From the NCBI GenBank assembly GCA_014218235.1, contig CM024753.1, positions 6,696,001 through 6,760,000 on the forward strand: a stretch of 64,000 nt of DNA, written 5' to 3'. Of this stretch, positions 1 through 11,818 are shown piece after piece. The translations under genes and the position numbers were made by a program. How positions within the stretch are numbered: the first letter of the stretch is position 1; every line of letters begins with the position of its first letter. Source of the stretch: Colocasia esculenta. Its lineage: Eukaryota; Streptophyta; Magnoliopsida; Alismatales; Araceae. The notes under the pieces are model-generated. The model was given only the letters and a program-made list of their open reading frames with translations. It was not told where the DNA came from and did not search any database.

Positions 1-1240
1 AATCTATAAACTCAAATCACAAGATTTCAAACATAAATATATCAAGCCACATTGCAACAATATTTTGATAGTTATAATAAACTCATAGATCTGCAAATTA
101 ATCTTCCATCACATCCCTCCATCTTCTTCCATATTGAAGGGCGGGTCGCTGATGGATATAAACGAAATAAGAAGAAAGAATAGAATGAAAAAGGGCTGGC
201 AACATTCCTTTAGCTAGCTAGCTCTAGTTGTCAAGCGTGCTTGCATGATCATACAGCTGCGGTGCTATGTCTTATTGACGATCTCGTTGCCCACACCCGT
301 AGAAAGTGACGCTTCCTGCAAGCAGTGACGATGATCTCCCACAAGTACCAGCAGCATATATATATTATTTTTCACTATGCGAGATCTAATGTCAGCTGTC
401 TTATATATATACCTACCTCCCTCGTCTCAATTCTTTCCCTTTTTAAAGAAGTCGAAAACCCATTTTGGTTTTCGCTAAGCTATCATAATTAAGCGTTTTT
501 CAGAGCTCCACATCTTATAAAAACTTGCGGAAATTTATAAAATGAAGTAGAAAGTAGACATCCGTTGACTAACCGTAAGTCCTAGCTAATTAGGATGAAG
601 TGATGTTGTACTTGTGCAATGCACTTAAACAACATGAGTTTTCTCAATATTTGAGTATAGCGCACGCAGATTCCCCTACTCCTGCTTTCTTCTGAACTGA
701 TTCTATATCATTCCTCATCTCTCAACGTGTCCAATCCATTACTTAGAAAAGCTACTAGAAATGATTTGCGTAAACTCTAATGAAGAAAATGAAAAATATA
801 TAAAGTTTCTTTCTGTTGAAATTATATAATTGAACTAGCAGATATCGATACGAGATATGTCATATAATCAGCAATATGACGATAATGACGAAGCACAAAC
901 ATGTACAGCAGATAATAATAATGATCAAACACACACAGCAAAAACAAGAGCTAGCCATATCAAGTAAGAGAAATTAGTTCATATATATACTGAAAAATGG
1001 GACGAGGGAAAACAAATTGCTGTCTGCAATGCTGTGAAACATCTATATATGAGAAACAAGCCTGCCTTTTGTCTAAAAACCTGAACACATCGATGGAATA
1101 CAGGGACTCTCCAGAAAGGATTAAATAGCGGTGACAAGTGAAAAGGATAATTTACCGATTGTCAAAACTGCCAATTATTAAGAGAGGCTATATATTCTTC
1201 TTGTATGGGAGTACTGTTGTTTTCTCTTGACTCCATACAT
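1..1240. other. AT-rich intergenic sequence, nothing recognised
   Basis: No open frame or transposon terminus was recognised here. The sequence is AT-rich with scattered short TATA runs. It could be old transposon debris or distal flanking DNA. Confidence 0.4.
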
Positions 1241-1690
1241 ATTGAAGAGGCATGAGAATTTCACGTGTGCGCAGCCCCCCCCCCCCCCCCCCCCCAAGAA
1301 GTATTGTTTCAGAGTTAATTTGTTCTTAATTTTCTCTTGAAAAGGGTGCTTTCGGGAGAGAGACTCAAGTGTAATTTAGATACACACTTTATTCTCACTC
1401 TCTCCAATGTGACTAATCACCCCCTCTACGTAGTCTCCTCCATTTTAATGAAGGTAAGTGTGTGTAGTAACTAGTAAGAGCTAGCCTATGACCAGCCTTC
1501 ACTCAGCCCCGACATGCGGTCTCATTAAGATGAGAAATGCGGACCGAGTCGTTAAGATAAGATATCCGATTCACTTGAGCATGCGGTAGGGCACACACAC
1601 TTTTGTTTGTTAGTTTCTTTATATGGCGCCATTGAAGAGAAATGAGAATTTTCGTGTGCGCACATCCCCTAAGAAAGAAGAGAATACTTA
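1241..1690. repeat. Short duplicated segment with a 21-C homopolymer
   Basis: A segment beginning ATTGAAGAG at 1241 recurs at 1631. Both copies continue with ATGAGAATTT, a CGTGTGCGCA-like stretch and a C-rich run followed by AAGAA. In the first copy the C-run is 21 bases long (1275-1295); in the second it is only CCCC. This looks like a diverged local duplication about 390 bp apart. The long C-run is prone to length error in sequencing. Confidence 0.45.
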
Positions 1691-1714
1691 GTGCACACCT
1701 TGGTGTGCACTAAG
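1687..1714. repeat. 13-bp inverted repeat (short hairpin)
   Basis: The arms CTTAGTGCACACC and GGTGTGCACTAAG are exact reverse complements separated by two bases. It sits where AT-rich sequence changes to the GC-rich block that follows, so it could mark a transposon edge, but no partner copy was found. Confidence 0.5.
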
Positions 1715-2578
1715 TTAGGCACACCCCCACTAGGGGTGGCCATTTGGCCTTGGGGTTGGGAAAAGTGGGATGGGTGTGTGATGGGTGGGAGGGGAGGGGG
1801 AGTGGTCCCCCCTTTCCCCATGCACACTACGTGCAGGGGAGCCCAGAAGTGGCCACTGGGCCATTTCCGGTAATGGGAAAGACCCTCCGCTTTGCCCTCT
1901 CCCTCTCCCGATCCCCTTTTTTTTCCTCCTCTTCCTCTCGCTGCTCTCCCCTGCTCGGCTCTCTCTCTCGCGTTCGTCCTCTCCCTTCCGTAGCTCTCTC
2001 TCTCTCTCTCGTTCGTTGTGGTGCGGCCGCCGCCCCTTGCGGAGGAGGCTGGAGTTGCCGTCGTCTGCTTCCCCCGCGCCTCTGCTTCCGTTGCCATGCC
2101 GTCGTTGCCTCCTTCCCCTCGCCGCCGCACCGCTGCTGTCGCCGCCGCCTGTGGGAGCGCCGCCGCCGACGTGCGTGACGCCGGCGGGTCCTACCGCCGA
2201 GGTAGGGGTCCTCCTCCCTCTCCGGCGTCGTCCGGATCCCCCCTCCCATGTGCGCCGCGCGGCTCCTTCCCCCCTCCTCTCCCTGCTCCCGTTCTCTCTC
2301 TCTCCCTTTCTCTCTCTCTTCTGTGCGTGGCCTGCGGGCCGGGGGGGGGGGGGGGGGGGGGGTTCCGGCGAGGGGAGGCACCGCGGCGGCGGCCGCGCCG
2401 TCCGGTGACCCCCTGCAGCCGGCGCCGGCGTTGGCCGGCCGGCCGGCCTCCTCCCCCTCCTCTTCTTCCCCTCACCTCCCTGCGTTGCAGAGGAGCTGAC
2501 GGGAGAAGAAGGAGGCGGCGCAGTGCGCCCAGATCCGGCTGGGATCTGGGCGGCGCACTGCGCCCCGCGCCCCTGGCG
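1715..2578. other. GC-rich, CT-rich block, probably non-coding
   Basis: This block is GC-rich with repeated CTCTCTCT tracts and a 22-G homopolymer at 2341-2362. Many overlapping frames are open on both strands, but their translations are low-complexity Pro/Arg/Ser/Gly and none resembles a protein family. It may be the first part of the LTR whose tail lies beyond the gap, or a GC-rich leader of an unrecognised element. Confidence 0.4.
2517..2564. repeat. GC-rich near-palindrome beside the assembly gap
   Basis: The left arm at 2517-2536 and the right arm at 2541-2564 are almost perfect inverted copies (GGCGCAGTGCGCC facing GGCGCACTGCGCC, with AGATCC/GGATCT inside). The loop is four bases. The run of N begins 15 bases later, so this hairpin may have contributed to the break. 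Confidence 0.6.
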
Positions 2579-2678
2579 NNNNNNNNNNNNNNNNNNNNNN
2601 NNNNNNNNNNNNNNNNNNNNNNNNNNNNNNNNNNNNNNNNNNNNNNNNNNNNNNNNNNNNNNNNNNNNNNNNNNNNNN
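2579..2678. other. Assembly gap (100 N)
   Basis: Exactly 100 N, the usual placeholder for a gap of unknown size. The two sides may not be contiguous at this distance. Confidence 0.98.
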
Positions 2679-3267
2679 CTTGACAGCTTCCGATCACGGG
2701 GGTCACACAAGGGAGGTCTTCGAACCACCTGGGGAGGGTGTGGCCTTCGAAGACGGTGAACGCTAGTTGACAGGACGTGCATGGGCCGTAACGAGCCATC
2801 ATGGGCCTAGGTGACCAGATTTGGCCACCACAATGAGCAAATGTGTTTTTAATCCATATATGCTATTTTCACCTACTGAGTCCTTCCGACTCATGCCTTC
2901 GTTACTTTCAACACTTTCAGATTGAAGGTGTGTATAATCTCAGCTACAGATGAATCTCAATTCCGCTGCAGATGATGAAGAGATAAAGAAGAATAGCATA
3001 GTTTTATTTTAGTAGGTTTCTTTTATTTGAGTTGTTGTTGTATTAAATTAGAGAGAGAACTTGGCTCTTGTAAATAATGGTATTAGTACTTTGTTACCTT
3101 GTGATGTATAATATGTTCAAAGATCTCCTTGTGGAATGGTTTGCCAGTTTTGTGCATTTAACGGATTTGTCTGCCCAGAACGAAAGTTTGTCAGCATAAC
3201 CCCTCTTCCGATCAAAGGTTATGTGTGTGGCATGTGTGTGTGTGTGAAGTCGAAGGAGGGTGTTACA
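2679..3267 (+). mobile_element. 3' part of a Tekay/Del-like Gypsy LTR
   Basis: The segment ends in GGAGGGTGTTACA at 3267, the style of terminus seen on Tekay/Del chromovirus LTRs. It contains the block CCTACTGAG...GACTCATGCC at 2872-2897, followed by TTTCAG. The same block recurs in five other LTRs of this window, always near the 3' end. The 5' end of this LTR was not found; it may lie in the gap or in the GC-rich block before it. Confidence 0.5.
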
Positions 3268-4312
3268 AACTTATTCAATTCAAACTATTACAAACTGACT
3301 AACTAACAACAAAAAATATTGGTTGTCGTAAAGTGGGGCCACTCCTGCTCTTCCTCATTCTCAGTCTCGTTCATGTGGTAGTCTCCATCGGACTCACCTG
3401 AAACATATGAAATAAATAGCGCAGGATGAGCGATAATTGCCCAATAGGACTTAACATCTCGTATAAATAGGCATGCTTTAAGTGATTAATGTCTTGTAAA
3501 GTAGGATAAATAGGGAGTACGATCAGGTATAGTCAAGAAAGTAATGCCGCATGATAGCAAGAGAATAATAGTACTTTCACAAGAGAATAGTACAACTAGT
3601 ATGATAACGGATTGGGCATATAACAAAATAGCATGTAGCGTTGCACAAAAGTGCACTAGTTGAAATAGCACGTTTGGTCGAACTTCTCGTCAACCGAGAG
3701 AACATAGTATAGTGATTGATTGTCTTAGATTAAATCTTGATATTATGGCACTTGGATGTAATGCTAACTTCCTAGTCATTGAACTCCAGCAGGCAAATGA
3801 CACTTTTCGGATGCACCTCCCAGGACTAGATTGGGGCCTATATTGCCTAGCATTGGTTATGTTTATTATCTTAGACAATCAATTGGATGACCAAATAGAG
3901 TACCAAGAATAGATGAGAGTAATTGACGAATAGATGAGAGTTTAGAGAGAACGTGAACAGATGAGAGTGTAAAGAGCATAGATGAGAACTAGGGTCGACG
4001 TAATCGTAAATCAACGGTAAACATGTGATAATAACAGTTGCACAACACACATGGTCATGTGCCGGCAGTTCGGTAGAAGTCACAACCACCCAATAGCCGT
4101 GCTATAAACACAGGCTAGAGGTCTGGTGTGATTTCAAGGTAATTAGAGAGAACAAACTAAGGCAGTTGGATCATGCTAATCCCTAAGGGTAAAATATGTA
4201 TTAATGGTACAACCTCCTCATCGGCAATGGACGTCCGCCAAAGTCAAGGAGACTTACGAAGGTCTTGATAAGGAGTTCCTGGTCTAGTCAAGAGTATTCC
4301 CAACGGAGAGGT

Positions 4313-7300
4313 TGTAACGTCGCGTGTTTTCCGGATCCCCGTGGATCCAGGTTAGTGGGTTTGGTGGCCAATGTGAGGCCCATTAGTGTTGTGTGTTTCT
4401 TACTAGATCCTTACCGGGTTTGGTTTGGGTTCGTGTTGGTGTTCAGCTTGCTGGACGCAGTGTGTTGGCGTCCATTGTTGAGGACGTCGACTGTGAACTT
4501 GGCGTCAAGCTTTGTGGAGTCTAGTTGTGGCGGTCTGGTTAAACGGCCCAAGGGTTGACGTTAACCTGACATGCCTGTGTTTTTATGGCAGACCCGAGCT
4601 CTGTTCTTTCTCCTCCTTCTCCCTTCTCCTTTCCCCACCTTCACCCTTGAGCTTCTTCGCGAGTTCTGACGGTTGACGGGGAGCTCGTGGAAGGCTGTGG
4701 TGCGCGTGGAAGCTGCAGATCGGGCGGGGAATGGCGGATTGGAGCGCGGTATTCGTGGGACGTTTCTCGGGTTTCGGCGTGATTCAAGGTTCTTCGGGAG
4801 TTTAATTGCGTTTCTGAGGTAGGGGTCGAGCCCTAGTAGCTTGTTAGAAACATTAAAACACGATTTAATCACTTGAACTAGCATTTTTATTCGGATTAAG
4901 TTGCACCATGTGGGGTTTATGGGTGGTTTGAGTAAACTAGTGAATGAAGCATGTGGTAATGAGTTGTTTTGGGTTCTGGTATGTAAAGGAACTGTTTTTA
5001 TATGTTTTCTTGTAGTAAAATAGTTGGGAAACCTGTAGACTCGGATTAGGGTTTCTGCAGGGTCTGGGGTTGAAGATCTTGGCGTCAACATCGATTGACG
5101 CCAGGTTTATCAGCCAATTATAAACGGCTGGATCGCTTGCCGTCTATTCCTTTAAGCGGCAGTTGATGTTGCCGCCAACTTGTGCATGTAACCATGCAGT
5201 ATGGTTTACGTAGCCTCCTGGTTATGAGTATTGCATATTTGTGTGTGTGCATGGCGATGACCGGTGTGAGCAGTGCACTTGTTATGCTCTTGGAGCATAC
5301 TGCTCATGTAATGGGCATGTCTTACGTGAATAAGGTATGATGTACGTAGTGGTTTAATTATGTGTATTTATTGTCCATGTGTTGGACATGTGGTTTATGT
5401 GGTAGACGTGTGGTACACCAACATGGGGTAATATACACGTGTTGTTTATGTAGTTTGAGTGTTGTGGTACTACACACTTTGTGTTAAGTAATTCTTATAC
5501 TTTGTCATAGTAACTTGGCAGTGAGGTTCCTGTGTGAACCTACCCATGACTTTGTGGTGTTTGGGGCAGTGAAGGTCCATACCGACCTAGCCTTGGTTCC
5601 TTGTTGTCTTTCGAATAATATTATATTGATTTATGTGTTAAGTGGTGTGTGTTGTCACGAAGGTCATGAGATGACCAATGATAGGACAAATATGATTGGC
5701 TATCGTGATTTATATATATGTTAGTGTAAGTTAGCTTGGAGGTCACAAGGTGACCAATGATAGGCAAGTTTGTGGGTCAGGAATGTGTTGGTGTGGATAG
5801 CTTTGGGGTCACATGGTGACCGATGTTAAGCTAATCCTAACACATGAATATGTGAATTATAAGTAAAGGCTATATATGTAAATATCGTGGTTTGTGCTAG
5901 CCGAGTGTGGTGGTCCGGCGCCTATTCCGGAATACCTCTCTAGTCGGGTACCCCGGTTCTTTGTGAGCAAGACACGTGTGTTTGTTGTGCTCGGGGTTTT
6001 GTCCGGTACAGTGTGGTACCGTTGAGGTCTGTGTCGTCTTCCTGGACACCCTCACTCTTGTGCTTGAGTTGTCGTCCGGCTGAGGGAAAGACGGCAGTAG
6101 GGCAGCGGCTTGTGTTGTGGGTGTGTAGTCGCTTGTAGCGCGCTCGTAGTTGGGGTACGGACACAGTAGTCGACACTGGTCCCCAGCTAGTCCTGTTCCA
6201 GTGCCTCACTTTAGGGTGCTCCGGCCAGAGACTCTAGAGTGCAGGCATGGGCTGCAGGTGTGGTGTTGGTTGGTCTCCACAGTTGTTTGACTTGTTCCCG
6301 TGGAGCGGCAGTTGGACCTTTCGTCCGTGACTGCGAGGCTGAGAGGTTGTTTGTGTGTGTTTGTCCGGGTTGGATACTGGCCTGATCAGCCAGTAGTCCG
6401 TTCCCGTGTGGTGGCGTCGTTCCTTCCGACTCGTGCTTTGCCTGTTCTGGCTGTAGTTTGACTCGTGCTTTGGTACTTGTCGTAGTTCGTGAGTTTGTGA
6501 CTCGTGGTCGAGGTTTGACCAGTTTGAGGTGTGCCCTGGTGTTGGCACAGTTGTGACTGAGTTGTGGTTTGTATGACTCGTCGATTAAGATTTCACCTGT
6601 AATATTGTGCCTAATTAGAGGTATAATATAATTATGGTTCAGTGTGGTATTTATCACCTACTTGTACTTTGTTCAGGTGTTGTGTTGTGGTACCTCAGAG
6701 TAGCAGGTACTTGTTCCCTTCGTGGGTTACTGTGTAGTTTTGTGGTGGTACATTGTGTACCAACTTTTGGGGTACTTGTGTGTTGTGGAGGTCTTGTGGT
6801 CTGACCTGCCACTTGTTGTATCTTATCCGTTTTAAGTAGATCTTGTTATAATTTATTGTGGAGTAGCTCGTGATTATAATTATGTTACCTTTGTGGGTAA
6901 TTTGCCGATGAGGCTTGGGCCTAGGCATATTGTGGTATAGTAGAGCTGTGCTCCGGGAGCCGTATGAGACCTTCCACTTGTTGAGTTTTACTCTTCTTGA
7001 GCATGGTTCGTTTATAGTTTTAGTGTGTGCCATTTATGTGTGACACTTGATGTAGTGTGGTTTGGGGTTTAATGGACTAGCACTTGGTTGGCTGTCCTAA
7101 TACCCTCGTGCTTGAAGTTTGCCTGTGAAGCTTGCAGTTTAGGCAGTGACCTGCCTGTGTGCTTATAGTTTAGGTAGCTAGTTGTTGTAGCAGTGTGCCA
7201 ATGAGACTGTGGTTTAGGCACTTTAGTAGTTGGGCTGACTAATGATATTATGTTAGTCCTGTAGTCCTACTTTCCTTCTGAGGACTTTGTGTTTATAATC

Positions 7301-7805
7301 ATGATTATGTTTAATTGTTATTTATTGTAATGATGTGAGCATGAAATGGTTGGCTATTGGTGTTGCCAGTGAGACCCATTGGGGTTGAGGAGTTTGTGGT
7401 TACAGTGTTGTTCTGGGTAGCCCCTACTGAGCCAGTGACTTGTTGAGGCTCATCCCCTACAGTTCTTTTCAGGGCTTGCCGTGTGTTTGGCTTGCAGTAG
7501 CGTTGTGTCGGACTTGTACCACAGCAGTTGTGTAGTAGTTAGTGTTGTGTGAGCTTGTGCACCCTCGGGGTATGCCCCAGGTAGTTGTATTCTTTTTAAT
7601 TGGACATGTATTAATGTAATGGGACAGTTGTATAGATTTATGAGCAGATATGAGCACATGTACTTCTTGTGTCTTATATTCTTGTGGTTTGTCTTTTATA
7701 CTCTTACTGGACACGTGTGTGAGATATCCCTTGCGAGACTCGGTCCGTTCGCGGGAGGGGATCTGGGTATGGAGCTTAATGGGCATAAATACCCGGTCCG
7801 TTACA
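4313..7805 (+). mobile_element. Complete LTR, family A copy 1 (solo LTR, 3.5 kb)
   Basis: It begins TGTAACGTCGCG and ends CCGGTCCGTTACA. The flanking 5-bp duplication GAGGT is perfect (4308-4312 and 7806-7810). Copies 2 and 3 (22604-24811 and 49324-51580, both inverted) share the ends, the GGCGTCAA/TTGACGCC palindrome at 5081-5102, the segment at 5940-6340 and the CCTACTGAGCC...GGCTCATCCC block at 7423-7456. No gag or pol coding is present, so this is a solo LTR left by recombination. It is about 1.2 kb longer than its relatives. The surplus lies mainly at about 6360-7330, a T/G-rich stretch with repeated TTGTGG and CTTGTG words. Confidence 0.8.
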
Positions 7806-8227
7806 GAGGTCGTCCAAGCCATAGTAGAAGGGTGTAAAGAAACCATTGTCCGTCATGCCTTGAGTGCTCGAAGGCAGAGGACGCAAGAACGGTATCCAAA
7901 TCAAGCGATAAATCGAAAACAAGTTCATTAAATAAAATAGGGAATTTATATGAATAATTACGCTTAATTACCAGATATATTATTAAGTAAATTTGATAAG
8001 GTTTCATGGCAAACATTAAGGTTTAGTGTGTGCATGTGTAAGGTAATCATGATAGTAAGAGATAGTTATGCACATAGCTTTTATTGAAGGAAATCATGTG
8101 AATATTACCTATTATTATTAAGCAGGTCGTTACTGTTCATAACAATACATTTTGGATTAAATAATGATTGAATGACATGATTAACAAGGATTGCATGGAA
8201 ATTAGGGTTTCTGGATGCAACAGTCAG

Positions 8228-8428
8228 GTCGCGACATCGGCTGGCGTCGCGTTCAGGTCGCGACAAGGATGGCCGACGCATTCTGGTTCCAGCTGAGATG
8301 CTGATGCGACGACGAGGTGCTCATCGCGATGTGTCAAGACGACGCGTTCAGGTCAGACTAACAAGACGAGGAGATCGTGACGCAGGTCACTGTCGCGTTA
8401 AGGACGCGACGTGGGTCCTTGTCGCGAC
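8228..8428. repeat. Cluster of GTCGCGAC palindromes in the antisense LTR
   Basis: Exact GTCGCGAC occurs at 8228-8235, 8257-8264 and 8421-8428, with ATCGCGAT at 8323-8330 and several GGCGTCGCG or GACGCGAC near-copies between. This CpG-dense cluster contrasts with the AT-rich sequence on both sides. It may be a protein-binding or methylation-dense module of the LTR; function is inference. Confidence 0.6.
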
Positions 8429-9999
8429 ATGGTTGAGAACGCAACCTATCGGGTCATCGCGTTCTCAGGACCTCGGCCCGAGCACAAGAACTTGCACAGA
8501 CCCCTTTGGATTGTTGTCCATACATTCCAGGGTTTGACACAGTCCCCTTACAAAATCATAAATTCGTTATACATGTCAAAAAATCATGAAATTAGTTTTA
8601 TATGAAACTAGACATGTAGAGGTATCTACAATAGCAGTTAATTAGAGAATAAATATGGTATGGACATGCTATGAAAAGGTTGCATCTCGGTGACCTAAAA
8701 TCATACACAGTGATGGAATTCGATTAATTCGAATAGGGTACATGATAGAAATTGGGGAAAATGATATCAATAGATTCCAGACATCGAGCAATATGTACAA
8801 TAACAGTTTCATGATCCGAAATTAAGCATAGACATGGGATTTAGGCAAACAAGTCAAATCGGGTGCATGTTCATGTCAGAACTTTGAGCATGAAATACTC
8901 ATCCATGGCATGATAAAAATTGGGGAAAACATGGGGCTTATAAGAGGTATCATGGTCTACCTAGGGTCGAACTTAATTAGCTGGTGCTTGAGAGATTGCC
9001 TACCTTTGAACTCTTTTGGGATCCTAGGGTTTGAATGGGAAGACCGTGATGAACACCTCGTTCCTAGCCTTCTCCTCCTTGCTATCCACGTCCAAAACCT
9101 TCTCTTCTTCGTCCTCCAAACTCCAGAGAATGACTAGGGTTGGCTAGGGACGAAAATGGGGAGTTTTGTATGTCTAAAGTCTCCTTACACACTTAGAACT
9201 CTCTCTTCTCATCCAACTCCAAATTTCCACATTTATCTCACTATTTCTAGCATTTATCCACCTAATAGGATTGTGAAGAAGTTTAATTTCATGGGCAAAG
9301 GGTTTGGGTAGGTCTAGGACTCTTTTAGAGATAATTATAAGTCACTTTAGTAATTATCTTGCCCCTTTTGAATTTATTAATTAATTAGTTATGAAATTAG
9401 GCCTAAATATCTCCCATCCAACTTGGGCTCTTTCCTTTTTGGCCCATTAATTCATATATAGACATTTAGTGTAACCCATTTCCTAATGTGGTTAATGGGT
9501 TTTAATTTAATCTCATTTATATCTAATTTAAATTTATTTATAAATGTTTTAAATTTTTAGAGTTGCTACACTATTTGTTCATCAGAAACGATTGTGTAAG
9601 GGACAATGCCTCAAAGAGGGACAGAAGTGACCCATGTTGTCGTCACAAGTAATAAGAAGCTTCCTATATGCAATGATATGTATGAAATCGGACTTAGCAT
9701 ATCCAGTCAATTTGGTAAGTAGATACCGAAGCAAACTTGGACCAACTATTGGGAAGTTGTTAAAAGGATTACGAAAGATTTAAAAGTATTTTGCACCACA
9801 AGTTAGTTTATAAAGCTGATACTCTTGAGGCACTTGGTTATTTAAATGTAGATTTTGAAGGAGATAAAAGTGACAGAAAGTCTACATGGGGACATTTGTT
9901 CATCTTTGGTGGTGGTGTTATTTCTTGGGAAAGTAAGAAACATAGGTGTGCTGCTCGATACACACAGAAAGCTGATTACACTATATGTAGTACAACTAT

Positions 10000-11332
10000 T
10001 GGGTTACTTTATAGATCTTGAGGATCACCAAACACTACATAATCTTGTGAGAATCAATGGGTTAAGATGACCTTCATGATTATGATCCAAGTACTTATTG
10101 TTTTCATTTTGATTTTGATGGTCTAATTGGTGTGTTAAGTGTGCAAAAAGGTAGATATTTTATGGCCTTCAAGTGTGTGCATCATTGGTACAAGTCATGG
10201 AGCTCAAAGGTCGAAGAGGAATGGTCAAACAAGTTGAAAATTGTCAAAATCAACAAATCAGTCAATTGATTTTGACTGATCGGTCGATCGGGTAACATAT
10301 AGAATCAAAGGTAGTTCTGTCTGCCCAAATCAATTGACTGATCAGTCGATCAATTTTCTTCCAATAAGTAGCATTCTTTTGAAAATCAAATCAGTCGATT
10401 GATTCAAGAAAATCAGTCGATCGATTTCGAAAATCTACACATACGAACTTTCCAAAATTGAGTCTTATGTGGGTTGGACTCCTTCCAATCTTTGAGGAGG
10501 GTATTGGGATCTTAAATACCACATGTTCTCGTGATTTGGAACCTCTTTTAAGTTGTCCCAAAGGTCTCTTCATGCCCTAGAGTTTAGAAGATCACTTGTG
10601 CTACCTTGGAAAGAGCATGCAGATGCCCTAGACATGCAGAAGTAAAGTTGAGCTGTGTGATCATCCAAGGCTTTCCAGATGTCCTAAGGTGTTGATCTTT
10701 ATCAGAAAGACGTGAGCTTGATGCTCTAGTTCGTGGAATACACTAGTGTTCTACATTAGCCTGCTCTTCTATTTGCCATTGTCAGGGGGAGACAATCATA
10801 GAGGCTGATTTTTTGACAGGGGGAATCTTTACTCTAACATCCAATTATTGTTCTCCTTGTATGTGTTCCTTGTTTGTACTTGAATTTTAATAGTTAGTGT
10901 GTTGTGTTCGATTTGTAAGCACAATGTGGACTTTGGATACTTATACTTAGGAAACAAGTTTCGTGCAGGATTGGTGTTGTCCCCAAGAAACAACCGTAGT
11001 GAGGAGTTTATCGGCTTGTACGTATTCAAACAAGTTAGATAGAAATCCTCACAGAGTGTGAGATGGTGGATGTAGGTGCACGCATTGTGTGGCCAAACCA
11101 TCTAAATATCGTGGAGTGCCATGTAATGTGTTTTTCTTGTTCCTACCTCCCTTCTACGCACGTTTAGAATAGTAGGCCTCGTGGGTTTGCCTAATTAAGT
11201 GTTTATGTTTTCCCGCTATGCATAATAGCTTATTTGACTAAGCGTTAATGTGTAGGTGAAAAGTTTTAAATTTGACATCAACCAATACATCCCTCTTCTC
11301 TTGGTTGGTCACTGTGCACACAATCTGTAACA
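10000..11332 (+). mobile_element. Solo LTR inserted in the Copia pol relic
   Basis: The insertion runs from TGGGTTAC to CTGTAACA and is flanked by ACTAT at 9995-9999 and 11333-11337. Removing it brings the two halves of the RNase H frame back together. It has TG...CA ends and LTR size (1333 bp) but no coding sequence. Sequence near its right end resembles Copia LTR tails, but this assignment is tentative. A slightly longer match (ACAACTATT, 9 bp) also fits the borders, so an element with a 9-bp duplication is possible. Confidence 0.55.
10253..10430. repeat. Three paired ATCAGTCGAT-like palindrome units
   Basis: The motif AATCAGTCAATTGATT and close variants (AATCAATTGACTGATC, AATCAGTCGATTGATT) recur near 10255, 10326 and 10388. 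Each is followed within about 15-25 bp by a second related site such as GATCGGTCGATCG, ATCAGTCGATCAA or ATCAGTCGATCGATT. The layout, three units of two sites, resembles the CTGTCGACAG array at 30051-30227 in an unrelated LTR. Confidence 0.6.
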
Positions 11333-11818
11333 ACTATTATTCTTTGGATCAAAAGATTCTTGAAGGATTTGAATCTTAAGTTGATAGATGGACCAATTGA
11401 AATATTATGTGATAATAAGATAGTAATTAGCTTGATTAACAGTGGAACAAACAATTCAAGAAGAAAGCATATTGAAGTATCATATCATTTCCTTCAGGAT
11501 ATTGTACTAAAAGGGAAAATAAAGATGATAAATATCTCAATAGAAAATTTTATTAAACTTCTTTGCTTAACGGGGCTTAGGAACATATAAGCCAAGGAAG
11601 AACATTTTCACACGTAATGAAAATAATGATATCTCTGACCGATAGTGGGAGTGTACCGGAATACAATGTATAGATAATATAGTGAATGGAAAAACTATTC
11701 AAGAATAGTAGGAGTAAATTGAAAGAAATATTGTACTCCTCATGAATAGTGAGAGTATAGAGGTTATTGGTCAAATGAGAGATGTTGATAGTAATAACTG
11801 ACACAAAAACATATGAAA

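Larger units (their letters stand above)
3290..9570 (-). mobile_element. Antisense Tekay-like LTR, interrupted by a nested solo LTR
   Basis: Read on the minus strand this begins at 9570 with TGTAGCAACTC, close to the TGTAGCACCCC start of the LTR at 28525. It ends near 3290. The inner block CCTATTGGGC...CGCTCATCC at 3421-3448 (minus strand), followed by TTTCAGGTGA, matches the conserved near-3' block of the other Tekay-like LTRs. CTATT is present on both sides (3285-3289 and 9571-9575), but the left edge does not show the expected TG, so that border is provisional. Without the nested element (4313-7805) it is about 2.8 kb. Long translations inside it are not protein-like. Confidence 0.45.
9571..11578 (+). 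pseudogene. Copia pol relic (end of RT and RNase H), split by an LTR
   Basis: Three short frames match the end of a Copia polyprotein in the right order. At 9657-9800 is SFLYAMICMKSDLAYPVN, the counterpart of the conserved GSLMYAM-C-RPDI-YAV stretch. At about 9835-9995 is the RNase H core with GYLNVDFEGD, SDRKSTWGHLF and GVISWESKK, where D-x-D-F-AGD and DRKSTSG are the family signatures. At 11339-11578 is the RNase H end with LWIKRFLKDL, ILCDNK and RRKHIEVSYHFLQD (family: CDN-SAI, KHID-RYHF). Frameshifts and stops separate the pieces and a 1.3-kb LTR splits them after 10000. It is dead; the start of pol is lost at the junction with the antisense LTR. Confidence 0.8.

Noticed and set aside
1669..2802. 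Several overlapping Arg/Pro/Ser-rich open frames on both strands
   Set aside because: They are low complexity, overlap in all frames because the DNA is GC-rich, and some run through the N gap.
4561..7846. Multiple 90-176-residue frames in family A copy 1 and its flank
   Set aside because: The same stretches in copies 2 and 3 do not keep the frames, and the element is an LTR without coding signatures.
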